Source: CAYVXE01 sp964455375
GTDB lineage: Bacteria; Zhuqueibacterota; Zhuqueibacteria; Oceanimicrobiales; Oceanimicrobiaceae
Reading direction: 5' to 3'
Assembly: GCA_964455375.1 (NCBI GenBank)
Contig: CAYVXE010000073.1
Span: 1 to 22,285 of the forward strand
DNA length: 22,285 bases
Within the stretch, counting starts at the first letter, position 1. Each line of letters starts with the position of its first letter. Made by a program: the position numbers and the translations under genes. Shown here piece after piece: positions 8,601 to 15,913 of the stretch. Under the pieces are notes generated by a model that was not told the origin of the DNA, did not search any database, and was given only the letters and a program-made list of their open reading frames with translations.

Positions 8601-9202
8601 ATATGCCTGAGATGGACGGATTTGAAGCCACTGAAAAAATAAGAAAATGGGAACATCAAAATGAACAAGGGCATATTCCGATCATTGCATTTACCGCACA
8701 CGCCATTGAAGGATACCGGGAAAAATGTCTCGAAAACGGCATGGATGATTTTATCACCAAACCAATTAAAAAGAAAACGCTTTTGGATACCGTCAGCAAA
8801 TGGATTGACACGAGGCCCAATATCCTGGTGGTGGACGACTCCATCGACAACCGCAACTTGATCAAGAATTACTTCAAAAAATTTAAGGAAATAAAGCTGG
8901 TCTTCGCAGAAAACGGGCAGCAAGCAGTTGAAGATTTCAAAACAAAAACCATTTCTCTCATCTTGATGGATATGGAAATGCCGGTCATGAACGGATATGA
9001 AGCGACAACAACCATCCGGCAACTGGAAAATGGAAATGATATTCCAATTATTGCCCTTTCCGCCCATAACGAAAAAAGCAAGATTGATGAATGTTTAAAA
9101 GTAGGGTGTAATTCTTATCTGGAAAAACCAATCCGCAAAACAACGATTGTTGAAGAAATTCAAAAATTTTTACCGCTACAAAAGCAAAATGAATCTCTCT
9201 AA
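5690..9202 (+). CDS. Hybrid sensor histidine kinase: 7TM-PAS-PAS-HisKA-HATPase-REC-REC-REC
   Basis: This 1170-residue inner-membrane kinase begins with about seven hydrophobic helices (residues 1-230), similar to the HisKA N-terminal 7TM sensor module. Two PAS domains follow (about 238-350 and 365-480), then a coiled linker. The HisKA domain carries SHEIRTPLN with phospho-His536, and the GHKL ATPase (about 635-750) carries NLVGNAIKF, SDTGIGIS and GGTGLGL. Three receiver domains have phospho-acceptor Asp826, Asp969 and Asp1094. Each keeps an acidic pair near its start and a Lys-Pro near its end. ATG 5690 is preferred; a TTG at 5636 would add 18 residues before the first membrane helix. The stop overlaps the next gene by 14 nt. 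The part from HisKA through the last two receivers closely resembles the next gene. No DNA-binding output is present, so the phosphoryl group must leave by another protein. Confidence 0.95.
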   Translation: MTLLLNPYSVALIISGLISFIISVVFFEKKKSPLTRLAGMTTLTISFWSLTYAIEITARTLAEKLLMAKIEYFSIEILPLVWFLFILFYTGRHEKVTKALFAKLAIVPIACFLAIWTSSLQRFFFINAVTVSEGSMTWLKIQHGPLFLIQSIYNYLLLGFATYFLLLCYRKKSSTLYKRQILLLIISSLLPWLGNFLYITKLTPFPNLDLTPFAFTISGLLTVVALVKYKFTDIIPVAKDVIFKSMDTGVIILDDKHRILDINQAAQECLHLNKDNLVGSSVDEIKENRGNAFFNDVHLCKTDCPVQIIKHEKDFLEIKTSRFVDSRNHVEGLVLLINNVTEKEQIERELTRTKEAAEMSKADLEIILETVGDGIVTTDSSGIITLVNREILENWYYEEQSLIGKPFTFLLADDYKGTFNKVLKKNIDSRKSTDDKNKLIWKGKRLDESTFPIEVQIREIQLLENRHFIFAVKDISEEIKAKEELKQAKTETDLANQELQEINMHLEKTTLWAKEMAMQAEMANVAKSEFLANMSHEIRTPLNAIIGMTELIMETHLNSDQNEYISVVQSSSEGLLSLINDILDFSKIEAGQLELENIDFNLQETVESAVEIFSIRAQSKKIELLCYVDPTIPPSVKGDPTRLRQIIVNLVGNAIKFTDKGEVAVKVVSVESNHQNPNMTEIKILVSDTGIGISKENLKKVFAKFSQADTSTTRKFGGTGLGLNISRSLIRLMGGELLVDSEAGVGSTFYFQLKVPVGVHLPESSYTVPDFKNVKILAIDDNETNLFILRKTLSAWGFQYVETQRAEQALDIIKQEGDSIDLIILDHQMPGMDGLTFTKELRENDQHDGIKIIMLSSIGTFKSKWKTEYNIAEFITKPAKQSKLLSTLKRVLQTSPGTRNKDTESTDEQNAEYSYRVQPRILLVEDTPDNQKLAGKILEKAGYTVDIAENGLIAVETVQSGHYDVILMDIYMPEMDGFEATEKIRKWEHQNEQGHIPIIAFTAHAIEGYREKCLENGMDDFITKPIKKKTLLDTVSKWIDTRPNILVVDDSIDNRNLIKNYFKKFKEIKLVFAENGQQAVEDFKTKTISLILMDMEMPVMNGYEATTTIRQLENGNDIPIIALSAHNEKSKIDECLKVGCNSYLEKPIRKTTIVEEIQKFLPLQKQNESL

Positions 9203-12200
9203 ATCCATATTTCTCTCTCTAATTTCATGGATTCTGTTATGCACGGTTCTTCATGCACAGGAATTACATTTCAGAAATTACAAAGTCGGCGACGGGCTGC
9301 CGCAATCGCAGGTTTACAGTATTCTGCAAAGTGCAAATGGCTACATGTGGTTCGGCACGGGCGGCGGTTTGTGTCGGTATGACGGCCACAAATATACTGT
9401 CTTCAACAGTCGTAATGGACTACCCCGTAGAGATTTGGTTTATGCCTTGCATGAAGATAAAAACCAAACGCTATGGATTGGCACCCTCGGAGGCGGTATC
9501 GTTAAATACACGCCTCAGCGTAACCCTGAACACCCATTCACAATTTACGATTCCGTTTCAGACATTCAACTAAAAAATATCTATTCAATATTCGAAGATG
9601 ACCAGGGAAGATTATGGTTTGGCAGCGACAGCTCTGTGGTCATTAAATACGAGAACGACCATTTCAGTTACATTAAACTAACCGAGGATGATGAAAATCA
9701 TTTTGTCAGAGCAATTAATCAGGATCAATCCGGTAACCTTTGGTTCAGTCTCTATGGCCACTCTCTTTGCAAATATCAAAATGGTAAAAAAACGTTTTAT
9801 CAGCCGGAGGATGGACTGCCCAGCGCTTTCATCTACAGCATAGCGGTCGATTCGTTAAACTGCCTGTGGCTTGGCAGCAAGGCAGGTTTGACGAAAGTAA
9901 GTCACGTTCAGGGAAGTCCGGTATTTGAAAATTTTGAAAAAACAGATACGGATATAGCCGGAATTTTTTCCGTATTGATTACCACACGGGGGTCGATTTG
10001 GGCAGGAACAAAATACAGTGGAATTTGTGAATTTAAAAATGGTACATTTAAAACGTACTCTAAAGAAAACGGATTGGTAAATGACAGGGTGTACTGTGTT
10101 TTCGAAGACCGGGAAGAAAACCTTTGGTTCGGCACGAGCGGCGGGGTCAGTAAATTATCCAATCAAAGTTTTGAAGGATTTACCACCGATTGGGGGTTAC
10201 CGGGTAATTACATTACCGCAATCTTTCAGGACAAAAATGGTGATTACTGGATAGGCACAAACGGTCATGGGGTCGCTCTTTTGAGGAAAAACCATTTTAG
10301 AACCTATTCTGTAAAAGACGGCCTGGCCAATAATGTGGTGCGGGCAATTGGGCAGGACTCAAAGAATACCTTATGGTTTGCCACCCGCGAGGGATTGAGC
10401 AGTTTTAATGGGAAACAATTTCATTCTTACCACGTGAAGGATGGCTTACCGGCAGACTATATTCGTGACATTAAACAGGACTCCATGGGCAATATGTGGC
10501 TTGCCACTTTGAATGGGGCAAGCAAATTCAATCCCACTGACGATACCATTAAATTCGAAAATTTTTCCTTCAAAGATACCATTGATGAAAATTCAATCTG
10601 GTCAATATTAGTTGACCAGCATGAAAACGTCTGGTTTTGTACAACCGGAAACGGCGTCATAAAGCTTGAAAAAAACCAAATACATCATTTTTCAGAAACA
10701 GATGGTCTCATAAGCAATGAAGTTTTTTGTGTCGCTGAAGATCATAAAGGGAATTTGTGGTTTGGCACAAAAGAAGGCGTCAGTCGCTTCAATGGCTCTA
10801 CCTTTACGAATTTCACCACCGAAGAAGGGCTCTCCGACTACGCAGTCTGGACAATTGTGGAAGACCGGGATGGAAATCTCTGGTTTGGCACCAATAAAGG
10901 CGTAGATTGTTTTGATGGAAAATTCTGGCGTAATTATAATTCAAAAAACGGTCTTGTGGGAAATGAAATGAATATTCATAGCAGTATAGTGGACAATGCC
11001 GGCGATCTTTGGTTTGGCACCGTGGAAGGCGTCACTCATTACCATCCGGACAAAACAAAATCTAAACCGGTTCCCCCAAATATATATCTTGAAAAAATAA
11101 AAATATCTAATTACAAAGGAAATCCCACCAAAGGACTGCACCTGAAGCATCATCAAAACAATATTACCTTTAAATATATCGGCTTATCATTTGTCGATGA
11201 ATCCGATGTTCGTTACCAGTATTATCTGGAAGGATTTGACAAAACCTGGAACGAGCTGACAGATAGAACAGAAATCAAATATACAAACCTTGACGCCGGT
11301 ACATACGCGTTTCATGTGCAGGCAGCTACTTTTGACGGTATTTGGAGTGAGCAAGCCGCCACTTTTTCTTTTATCATTTTACCACCATTTTGGCGTACTT
11401 GGTGGTTTATTCTCTCCTTAATTCTAAGCGGGTCAGCTATCCTATTTGGCCTGTTCACATATAGAACAGCACGAATCAAGAAAACAAACCAACAGCTTGC
11501 TGAAAAAATAAATAAGGCCACGAAGGAACTTACAGAAGCACGAAAAATCGCTGAAAAGGCGAATCAGGCTAAAAGTGAATTCTTGGCCAATATGAGTCAC
11601 GAAATCCGAACCCCTTTGAACGCGATTGTCGGTATGACAGACTTAGTTCTAGAAACAGCACTCAATGATGAACAAATGAATTCACTCAAAATTGTACAGA
11701 ATTGTTCCGAAGGTCTTTTGAACCTGATTAATGATATATTGGATATTTCTAAAATAGAAGCTGGACAAATGGCTATTGAACAGATCCCTTTTAACCTTCA
11801 GGAAACTCTAAAGAGAGTCGTCGACACACTGAATGTCAAAGCAAAAGAAAAAAATATTGGCCTTTTGAGTTACATGGATCCAGAACTACCCTCATACGTC
11901 AAAGGTGATCCGACCAAACTGCACCAGATACTGGTCAATTTAACCGCAAATGCGATAAAATTCACCAAGCGTGGCGACGTTTCAATTCAGATTACACCAG
12001 CGGATAAAACGCCCTGCGAAAATAACAAAACGTCTATTCGATTCGCGGTAAGGGATACAGGAATCGGTATTTCGAAAGAAAATCAGAAGAAGATATTCGA
12101 CAAGTTCTCTCAGGCAGATTCTTCAATCACCCGAAAATTCGGTGGAACCGGTCTGGGGTTGAGCATAAGCCTCTCTCTCGTAAAACTGATGGGGGGACAC

Positions 12201-13085
12201 ATCGAGATTGAAAGTCAGAAAGGGAAAGGAAGTTGTTTTTCATTTTGCCTGACCTTTTCAAACGTGCAGGAATCTAAACATGACACCTCGCCGCCCGTTA
12301 AAGTCGTTGACGAGTCTCAGATTAGACCTCAAACCCCTACCCGTTCGGGACACATTTTGTTAGTGGAGGACACGCCTGAGAATCAGATATTAGCCAGTAC
12401 AATATTGACCAAAGCGAACTACAAGGTAGATATTGCCGAAAACGGGCAATGCGCTTTAGAGGCTGTTCAAAATAATTCCTATGACCTCATATTAATGGAT
12501 ATTCAGATGCCGGTTATGGATGGATTCACGGCAACGAAACGGATTCGTCGTTACGAACATCAAAATGGCCTCACCGCAACGCCAATCATTGCATTCACAG
12601 CACATGCAATTGAGGGCTACCGAGAAAAATGTTTTGCGCACGGTATGGATGATTATCTCACCAAACCCGTCAGAAAGAAAAAGTTGCTTGACGCAGTGGG
12701 GAAATGGCTGGATAACCGCACGCATATTTTAATTGTGGATGATTCTCCGGAAAATCGAAAAATTATGAACGCTTATCTCAAACAAATTGATAAGATTAAA
12801 GTATCGTTTGCGGAAACCGGGACGGAAGCGGTTAAGAGCTTTGAAGCCAACTCCTATTCCCTGATTTTCATGGATATGGAAATGCCGGAAATGAACGGAT
12901 ATGACGCCACGACTGTGATACGCAAACTTGAAAATGGTCAGGAGATACCCATCATCGCACTGTCCGCGCACCGCAAGCAAGAGATGCAGCAGAGATGCTA
13001 TGAAGCCGGCTGCACAAGTTACCTGGAAAAGCCCATTCGCAAAATGACTGTCATTGAAGAAGTAAAGAAGTATCTCCGCATCTAA
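9189..13085 (+). CDS. Hybrid sensor histidine kinase with two-component propeller sensor (Reg_prop x14-Y_Y_Y-TM-HisKA-HATPase-REC-REC)
   Basis: This 1298-residue kinase starts with a signal peptide (MNLSKSIFLSLISWILL, likely cut after HAQ). It carries 14 propeller repeats of the LWFGT-x-GG type from about residue 53 to 615, enough for two seven-bladed propellers. A Y_Y_Y domain follows (about 653-732), then one membrane helix (about 735-757) and a coiled coil. HisKA carries phospho-His804 in SHEIRTPLN, and the ATPase (about 905-1025) carries NAIKF, RDTGIGIS and GGTGLGL. Two receivers have Asp1104 and Asp1229. Bacteroides-type HTCS regulators share this sensor and often detect glycans, but they end in an AraC-type DNA-binding domain that is missing here. 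ATG 9189 is chosen over TTG 9147 because it starts the signal peptide exactly. The ligand is unknown. Confidence 0.95.
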   Translation: MNLSKSIFLSLISWILLCTVLHAQELHFRNYKVGDGLPQSQVYSILQSANGYMWFGTGGGLCRYDGHKYTVFNSRNGLPRRDLVYALHEDKNQTLWIGTLGGGIVKYTPQRNPEHPFTIYDSVSDIQLKNIYSIFEDDQGRLWFGSDSSVVIKYENDHFSYIKLTEDDENHFVRAINQDQSGNLWFSLYGHSLCKYQNGKKTFYQPEDGLPSAFIYSIAVDSLNCLWLGSKAGLTKVSHVQGSPVFENFEKTDTDIAGIFSVLITTRGSIWAGTKYSGICEFKNGTFKTYSKENGLVNDRVYCVFEDREENLWFGTSGGVSKLSNQSFEGFTTDWGLPGNYITAIFQDKNGDYWIGTNGHGVALLRKNHFRTYSVKDGLANNVVRAIGQDSKNTLWFATREGLSSFNGKQFHSYHVKDGLPADYIRDIKQDSMGNMWLATLNGASKFNPTDDTIKFENFSFKDTIDENSIWSILVDQHENVWFCTTGNGVIKLEKNQIHHFSETDGLISNEVFCVAEDHKGNLWFGTKEGVSRFNGSTFTNFTTEEGLSDYAVWTIVEDRDGNLWFGTNKGVDCFDGKFWRNYNSKNGLVGNEMNIHSSIVDNAGDLWFGTVEGVTHYHPDKTKSKPVPPNIYLEKIKISNYKGNPTKGLHLKHHQNNITFKYIGLSFVDESDVRYQYYLEGFDKTWNELTDRTEIKYTNLDAGTYAFHVQAATFDGIWSEQAATFSFIILPPFWRTWWFILSLILSGSAILFGLFTYRTARIKKTNQQLAEKINKATKELTEARKIAEKANQAKSEFLANMSHEIRTPLNAIVGMTDLVLETALNDEQMNSLKIVQNCSEGLLNLINDILDISKIEAGQMAIEQIPFNLQETLKRVVDTLNVKAKEKNIGLLSYMDPELPSYVKGDPTKLHQILVNLTANAIKFTKRGDVSIQITPADKTPCENNKTSIRFAVRDTGIGISKENQKKIFDKFSQADSSITRKFGGTGLGLSISLSLVKLMGGHIEIESQKGKGSCFSFCLTFSNVQESKHDTSPPVKVVDESQIRPQTPTRSGHILLVEDTPENQILASTILTKANYKVDIAENGQCALEAVQNNSYDLILMDIQMPVMDGFTATKRIRRYEHQNGLTATPIIAFTAHAIEGYREKCFAHGMDDYLTKPVRKKKLLDAVGKWLDNRTHILIVDDSPENRKIMNAYLKQIDKIKVSFAETGTEAVKSFEANSYSLIFMDMEMPEMNGYDATTVIRKLENGQEIPIIALSAHRKQEMQQRCYEAGCTSYLEKPIRKMTVIEEVKKYLRI

Positions 13086-13198
13086 GATACATGCTGATCC
13101 GCATCTTTTTAAGCTGATGAAAAAAATACGTTAAGCAAATAGATTTGTCCCCTCGCTTGCGCAAATGTTAAACACGATATTTTCCGGTCACTGTTTAA

Positions 13199-13229
13199 AT
13201 CGGTAGAAGAACCAGTCTTACCAACCGAT
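13199..13229. promoter_or_regulatory. Imperfect hairpin in the spacer before the reductive-dehalogenase-like gene
   Basis: ATCGGT (13199-13204) pairs with ACCGAT (13224-13229), and inside it AAGA (13207-13210) pairs with TCTT (13216-13219) around a five-base loop. It lies in the 227-base spacer 13086-13312, about 85 bases before the gene start, and no T run follows. I see none of the conserved cores of a cobalamin riboswitch in this spacer, although the downstream protein probably binds a corrinoid. Function, if any, is unknown. Confidence 0.22.
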
Positions 13230-13312
13230 CTTCCCAGGTAAATTTCGCTTGCACTTCACGGCTTATTTTATTTGATTGTTAAACAAAAGAACATGTCAAA
13301 TTTCAGAAGACC

Positions 13313-14527
13313 TTGCAGCTAACGACGACTAAAACAAAATTGCAAAGAACACCGAGCACAAAACCGGTTGACAAAGAGACCGGGGTTGAAATAACAGATC
13401 AATTTCAACGTTTCAACCAGAAGAACGACATTTACAACCGCTGTGTTTGGGATGCAAATATAAAATCAGAAAAGGCAACGGCATTTTTTGAATCGCATCT
13501 GACGCCGCTTTCGCGACCGCGCAAAACCGAGGGATACACCTCAAAAGATTTTTCCCTGCGCAACGCCGCCTGGCATCTTGCGGATTTCATTTCCGATCTC
13601 AAGGAAGAAGAACAGGACCGACGGGAAGGATTTCTGGATGCATTCTCCATTTACCGGCCAGGTTCCGAAACGAGACTTCCGGTGGACACACCGGGAAAAA
13701 TGAGCGCAGAAATAAAGCAAACGGCAACATTTTTTGGCGCCGATCTGACGGGAATTTGTGATTATGACGAGCGCTGGGTCTACTCGAAAAAATACAGCCG
13801 CAGACATCTGGCAGAAAAAGCCATCGATTTACCTGATAGCATTAAATTTGTCATCGTCATCGCCCGGGAAATGGATTTCGAAACCATAAAAACCGGCCCT
13901 TCGGCGCTAAGCAGTGCCGCCTCAGGCTACGGTTACTCACAAGACATTCTGACCCTGCTTTCTTTAGCGCAATATATTCGCAACCTCGGCTACCAGGCGG
14001 TGGCAAGTTTGAATGACACGGCGCTGGACATTCCGCTGGCCATTCAGGCAGGTCTGGGAGAATACGGTCGCAATGGATTACTCATCACCAAAGAATTCGG
14101 TCCACGGGTGCGCCTGGGGAAAATTTTCACGGACCTTCCCCTTGTCGCAGATAAACCGGTAAAATTTGGTGTAAAAAAATTCTGTAACATCTGCCGGGAA
14201 TGTGCAAATGCCTGTCCAATTCGCGCCATTCCTTTTTTCGAACCGTCAGAGAGAACAGCGAGTATTTCCAGTATAAAAGGTGTAAAGAAGTGGAGCATCT
14301 TACCTGAAAAGTGTTTTACATTCTGGGCAAATCAAAACACAGACTGCTCCATTTGTATTCGGGCTTGTCCCTATAACAAAATTTATGAAAAATGGTACTT
14401 CCGATTGGGACGATTTTTTGCAGGGACATGCTTACGCCGTATGATGCTCTCTTTGCAACGGATTTTTAATTTTGGAGCACGCATAAAACCCCACCAATGG
14501 TGGAATCGACAGTCACCAAACAAATAA
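13313..14527 (+). CDS. Reductive dehalogenase/epoxyqueuosine reductase-like corrinoid iron-sulfur protein
   Basis: This 404-residue protein resembles the core shared by reductive dehalogenases and QueG: a corrinoid-binding region followed by a double ferredoxin domain. Two 4Fe-4S motifs are visible: C291-x2-C294-x2-C297-x3-C301-P, and C334 with C345-x2-C348-x3-C352-P. The stretches SLAQYIRNLGYQAVASLND, AGLGEYGRNGLLIT and FGPRVRLGKIFTDLPL are typical of the family. It has no twin-arginine signal, and no membrane anchor gene (rdhB) lies nearby, so it is probably cytoplasmic and unlikely to be a respiratory dehalogenase. The start is a TTG at 13313, chosen because the family N-terminus (about 40 residues before the WDANIKSEKA motif) fits it; no in-frame ATG occurs until about residue 129. 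The substrate is unknown. Confidence 0.8.
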   Translation: MQLTTTKTKLQRTPSTKPVDKETGVEITDQFQRFNQKNDIYNRCVWDANIKSEKATAFFESHLTPLSRPRKTEGYTSKDFSLRNAAWHLADFISDLKEEEQDRREGFLDAFSIYRPGSETRLPVDTPGKMSAEIKQTATFFGADLTGICDYDERWVYSKKYSRRHLAEKAIDLPDSIKFVIVIAREMDFETIKTGPSALSSAASGYGYSQDILTLLSLAQYIRNLGYQAVASLNDTALDIPLAIQAGLGEYGRNGLLITKEFGPRVRLGKIFTDLPLVADKPVKFGVKKFCNICRECANACPIRAIPFFEPSERTASISSIKGVKKWSILPEKCFTFWANQNTDCSICIRACPYNKIYEKWYFRLGRFFAGTCLRRMMLSLQRIFNFGARIKPHQWWNRQSPNK

Positions 14528-14551
14528 TGACGAAAATAAAAGACGTTGTAA

Positions 14552-15907
14552 ATGGAAAATAATCGCGGCCAATGGGGTTCCCGTTTTGGCTTTATTCTGG
14601 CCACCGCTGGATCAGCGGTGGGTTTGGCAAATATTTGGGCATTTCCGTTTCGCACCGGTCAAAACGGCGGCGCGGTATTCGTCCTCATCTACCTCATCTG
14701 TATTTTTACGATTTGTCTGCCGTTTATGTTTGCGGAATTGGCTCTGGGACGACACAATCAAAAGAATGTTTACGGCGCCATTTTTGCGATAAAGCCTGGT
14801 AGTTCCTGGTTGACTCTGAGTGTACTTTGCATTCTGGCAAGTTTATTCATCCTCAGTTTTTATGCGGTTGTAGCCGGTTGGGGAGTGGGGTTTGTTTTTA
14901 AAACGTTTGTGAAAAATACGACTCCCTTCCCGGTTTTTGCAGCAAATCCGTCTTTAAGCATTTCTCTGTTTTTCAGTTTTTTGATTCTTACCGTGATCAT
15001 TGTTTTCAGAGGGGTGCAAAACGGTATTGAGCGCTGGTCTAAAATCCTTATGCCCACGCTCATCGTTTTAATGCTGGGATTGGTTATTTATGGGTTGACT
15101 TTACCCGGCGCCGGCAAAGGTCTGGCCTTTTTTCTGAAACCCGATTTCTCCAAAGTCACCGGTAAAACCGTTATGCGCGCCATGGGGCAGGCCTTTTTCT
15201 CCCTCAGTCTCGGTATTGGAGGCATTTTGACGTACGGGTCGTATCTTTCCAAAAAAGAAAACATCGTTCGTTCGAGTCTTTACGTCGTTTTGCTCGATAC
15301 AGCTATTGCCTTACTGGCAGGGTTAATGATTTTTCCCGCTCTCTTCTCTTTTGGACAGCAGCCACATGAAGGGCCGGCGCTGGTTTTTATTGTTTTACCC
15401 GAAATATTCAAGCAACTGCCACTCGGCAACATTCTCGGCGCAGCTTTTTTTATCATGCTTACCATCGCAGCTTTAACCTCCACTGTTTCCATGCTGGAAG
15501 TTTCCGTCGCCTATTTCGTTGATGAAAAACAGATTCCAAGAAAAAAGATAACCTGGCTCATCGGCGCTGTTGTGTTTGTGATCGGTTTGCCATCTGCATT
15601 ATCCCAGGGAGCGGTTCCGGCGTTGTCAAAATTGGGTTTCTTCGGTGGCAAAAGTTTCCTTGAATTCATGATCTTCCTGTGGTTCGATATATTTCCGCCG
15701 CTCGGCGCCGTTTTGTTCTGTCTGTTTTTTAGCAATGTCTGGGGAATCGCAAATGCCGCCAAAGAGATTGAACAGGGCAATCCGGCATTTGCTCAAAAAT
15801 TGCCGGGAGTGCCATTTACGCAGGCACAAATTTGGGGCGTTTTCATCCGCTATATTTGTCCCATTGCTATCTTAGTCATCTGGTTTCAGGCCATTTTTTA
15901 TCACTAA
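14552..15907 (+). CDS. Sodium-dependent transporter, neurotransmitter:sodium symporter (NSS/SNF) family
   Basis: This 451-residue protein has about 11-12 membrane helices, the usual size for bacterial NSS carriers such as LeuT. TM1 reads GFILATAGSAVGLANIWAFPF followed by NGGAVFVLIYL. By motif alignment from memory, positions numbered as in LeuT keep Gly20, Ala22, Val23 and Asn27, which line the two sodium sites. Position 26 is Ala rather than Gly, and position 30 is Ala rather than the gate Arg. Bacterial members take up amino acids or related solutes with Na+. The gene starts 24 nt after the previous gene and ends 6 nt before a peptidase gene, so an amino acid or small peptide product as substrate is plausible. 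No strong ribosome binding site precedes ATG 14552. Confidence 0.92.
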   Translation: MENNRGQWGSRFGFILATAGSAVGLANIWAFPFRTGQNGGAVFVLIYLICIFTICLPFMFAELALGRHNQKNVYGAIFAIKPGSSWLTLSVLCILASLFILSFYAVVAGWGVGFVFKTFVKNTTPFPVFAANPSLSISLFFSFLILTVIIVFRGVQNGIERWSKILMPTLIVLMLGLVIYGLTLPGAGKGLAFFLKPDFSKVTGKTVMRAMGQAFFSLSLGIGGILTYGSYLSKKENIVRSSLYVVLLDTAIALLAGLMIFPALFSFGQQPHEGPALVFIVLPEIFKQLPLGNILGAAFFIMLTIAALTSTVSMLEVSVAYFVDEKQIPRKKITWLIGAVVFVIGLPSALSQGAVPALSKLGFFGGKSFLEFMIFLWFDIFPPLGAVLFCLFFSNVWGIANAAKEIEQGNPAFAQKLPGVPFTQAQIWGVFIRYICPIAILVIWFQAIFYH

Positions 15908-15913
15908 AGGGGC

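Noticed and set aside
8363..9067. 234-residue minus-strand frame inside the first hybrid kinase
   Set aside because: It is antisense to two conserved receiver domains; no domain or start signal supports it.
13083..13110. Possible terminator after the second kinase (AAGAT ... ATCTT then T run)
   Set aside because: The stem is only five base pairs with a bulge and low GC, too weak to call.
13086..13312. Cobalamin riboswitch before the corrinoid-type gene
   Set aside because: I looked for the conserved riboswitch core and found no convincing match in the spacer.
13293..13322. ATG at 13293 as the start of the reductive-dehalogenase-like protein
   Set aside because: It is out of frame and reaches a stop after nine codons; TTG 13313 fits the family N-terminus.
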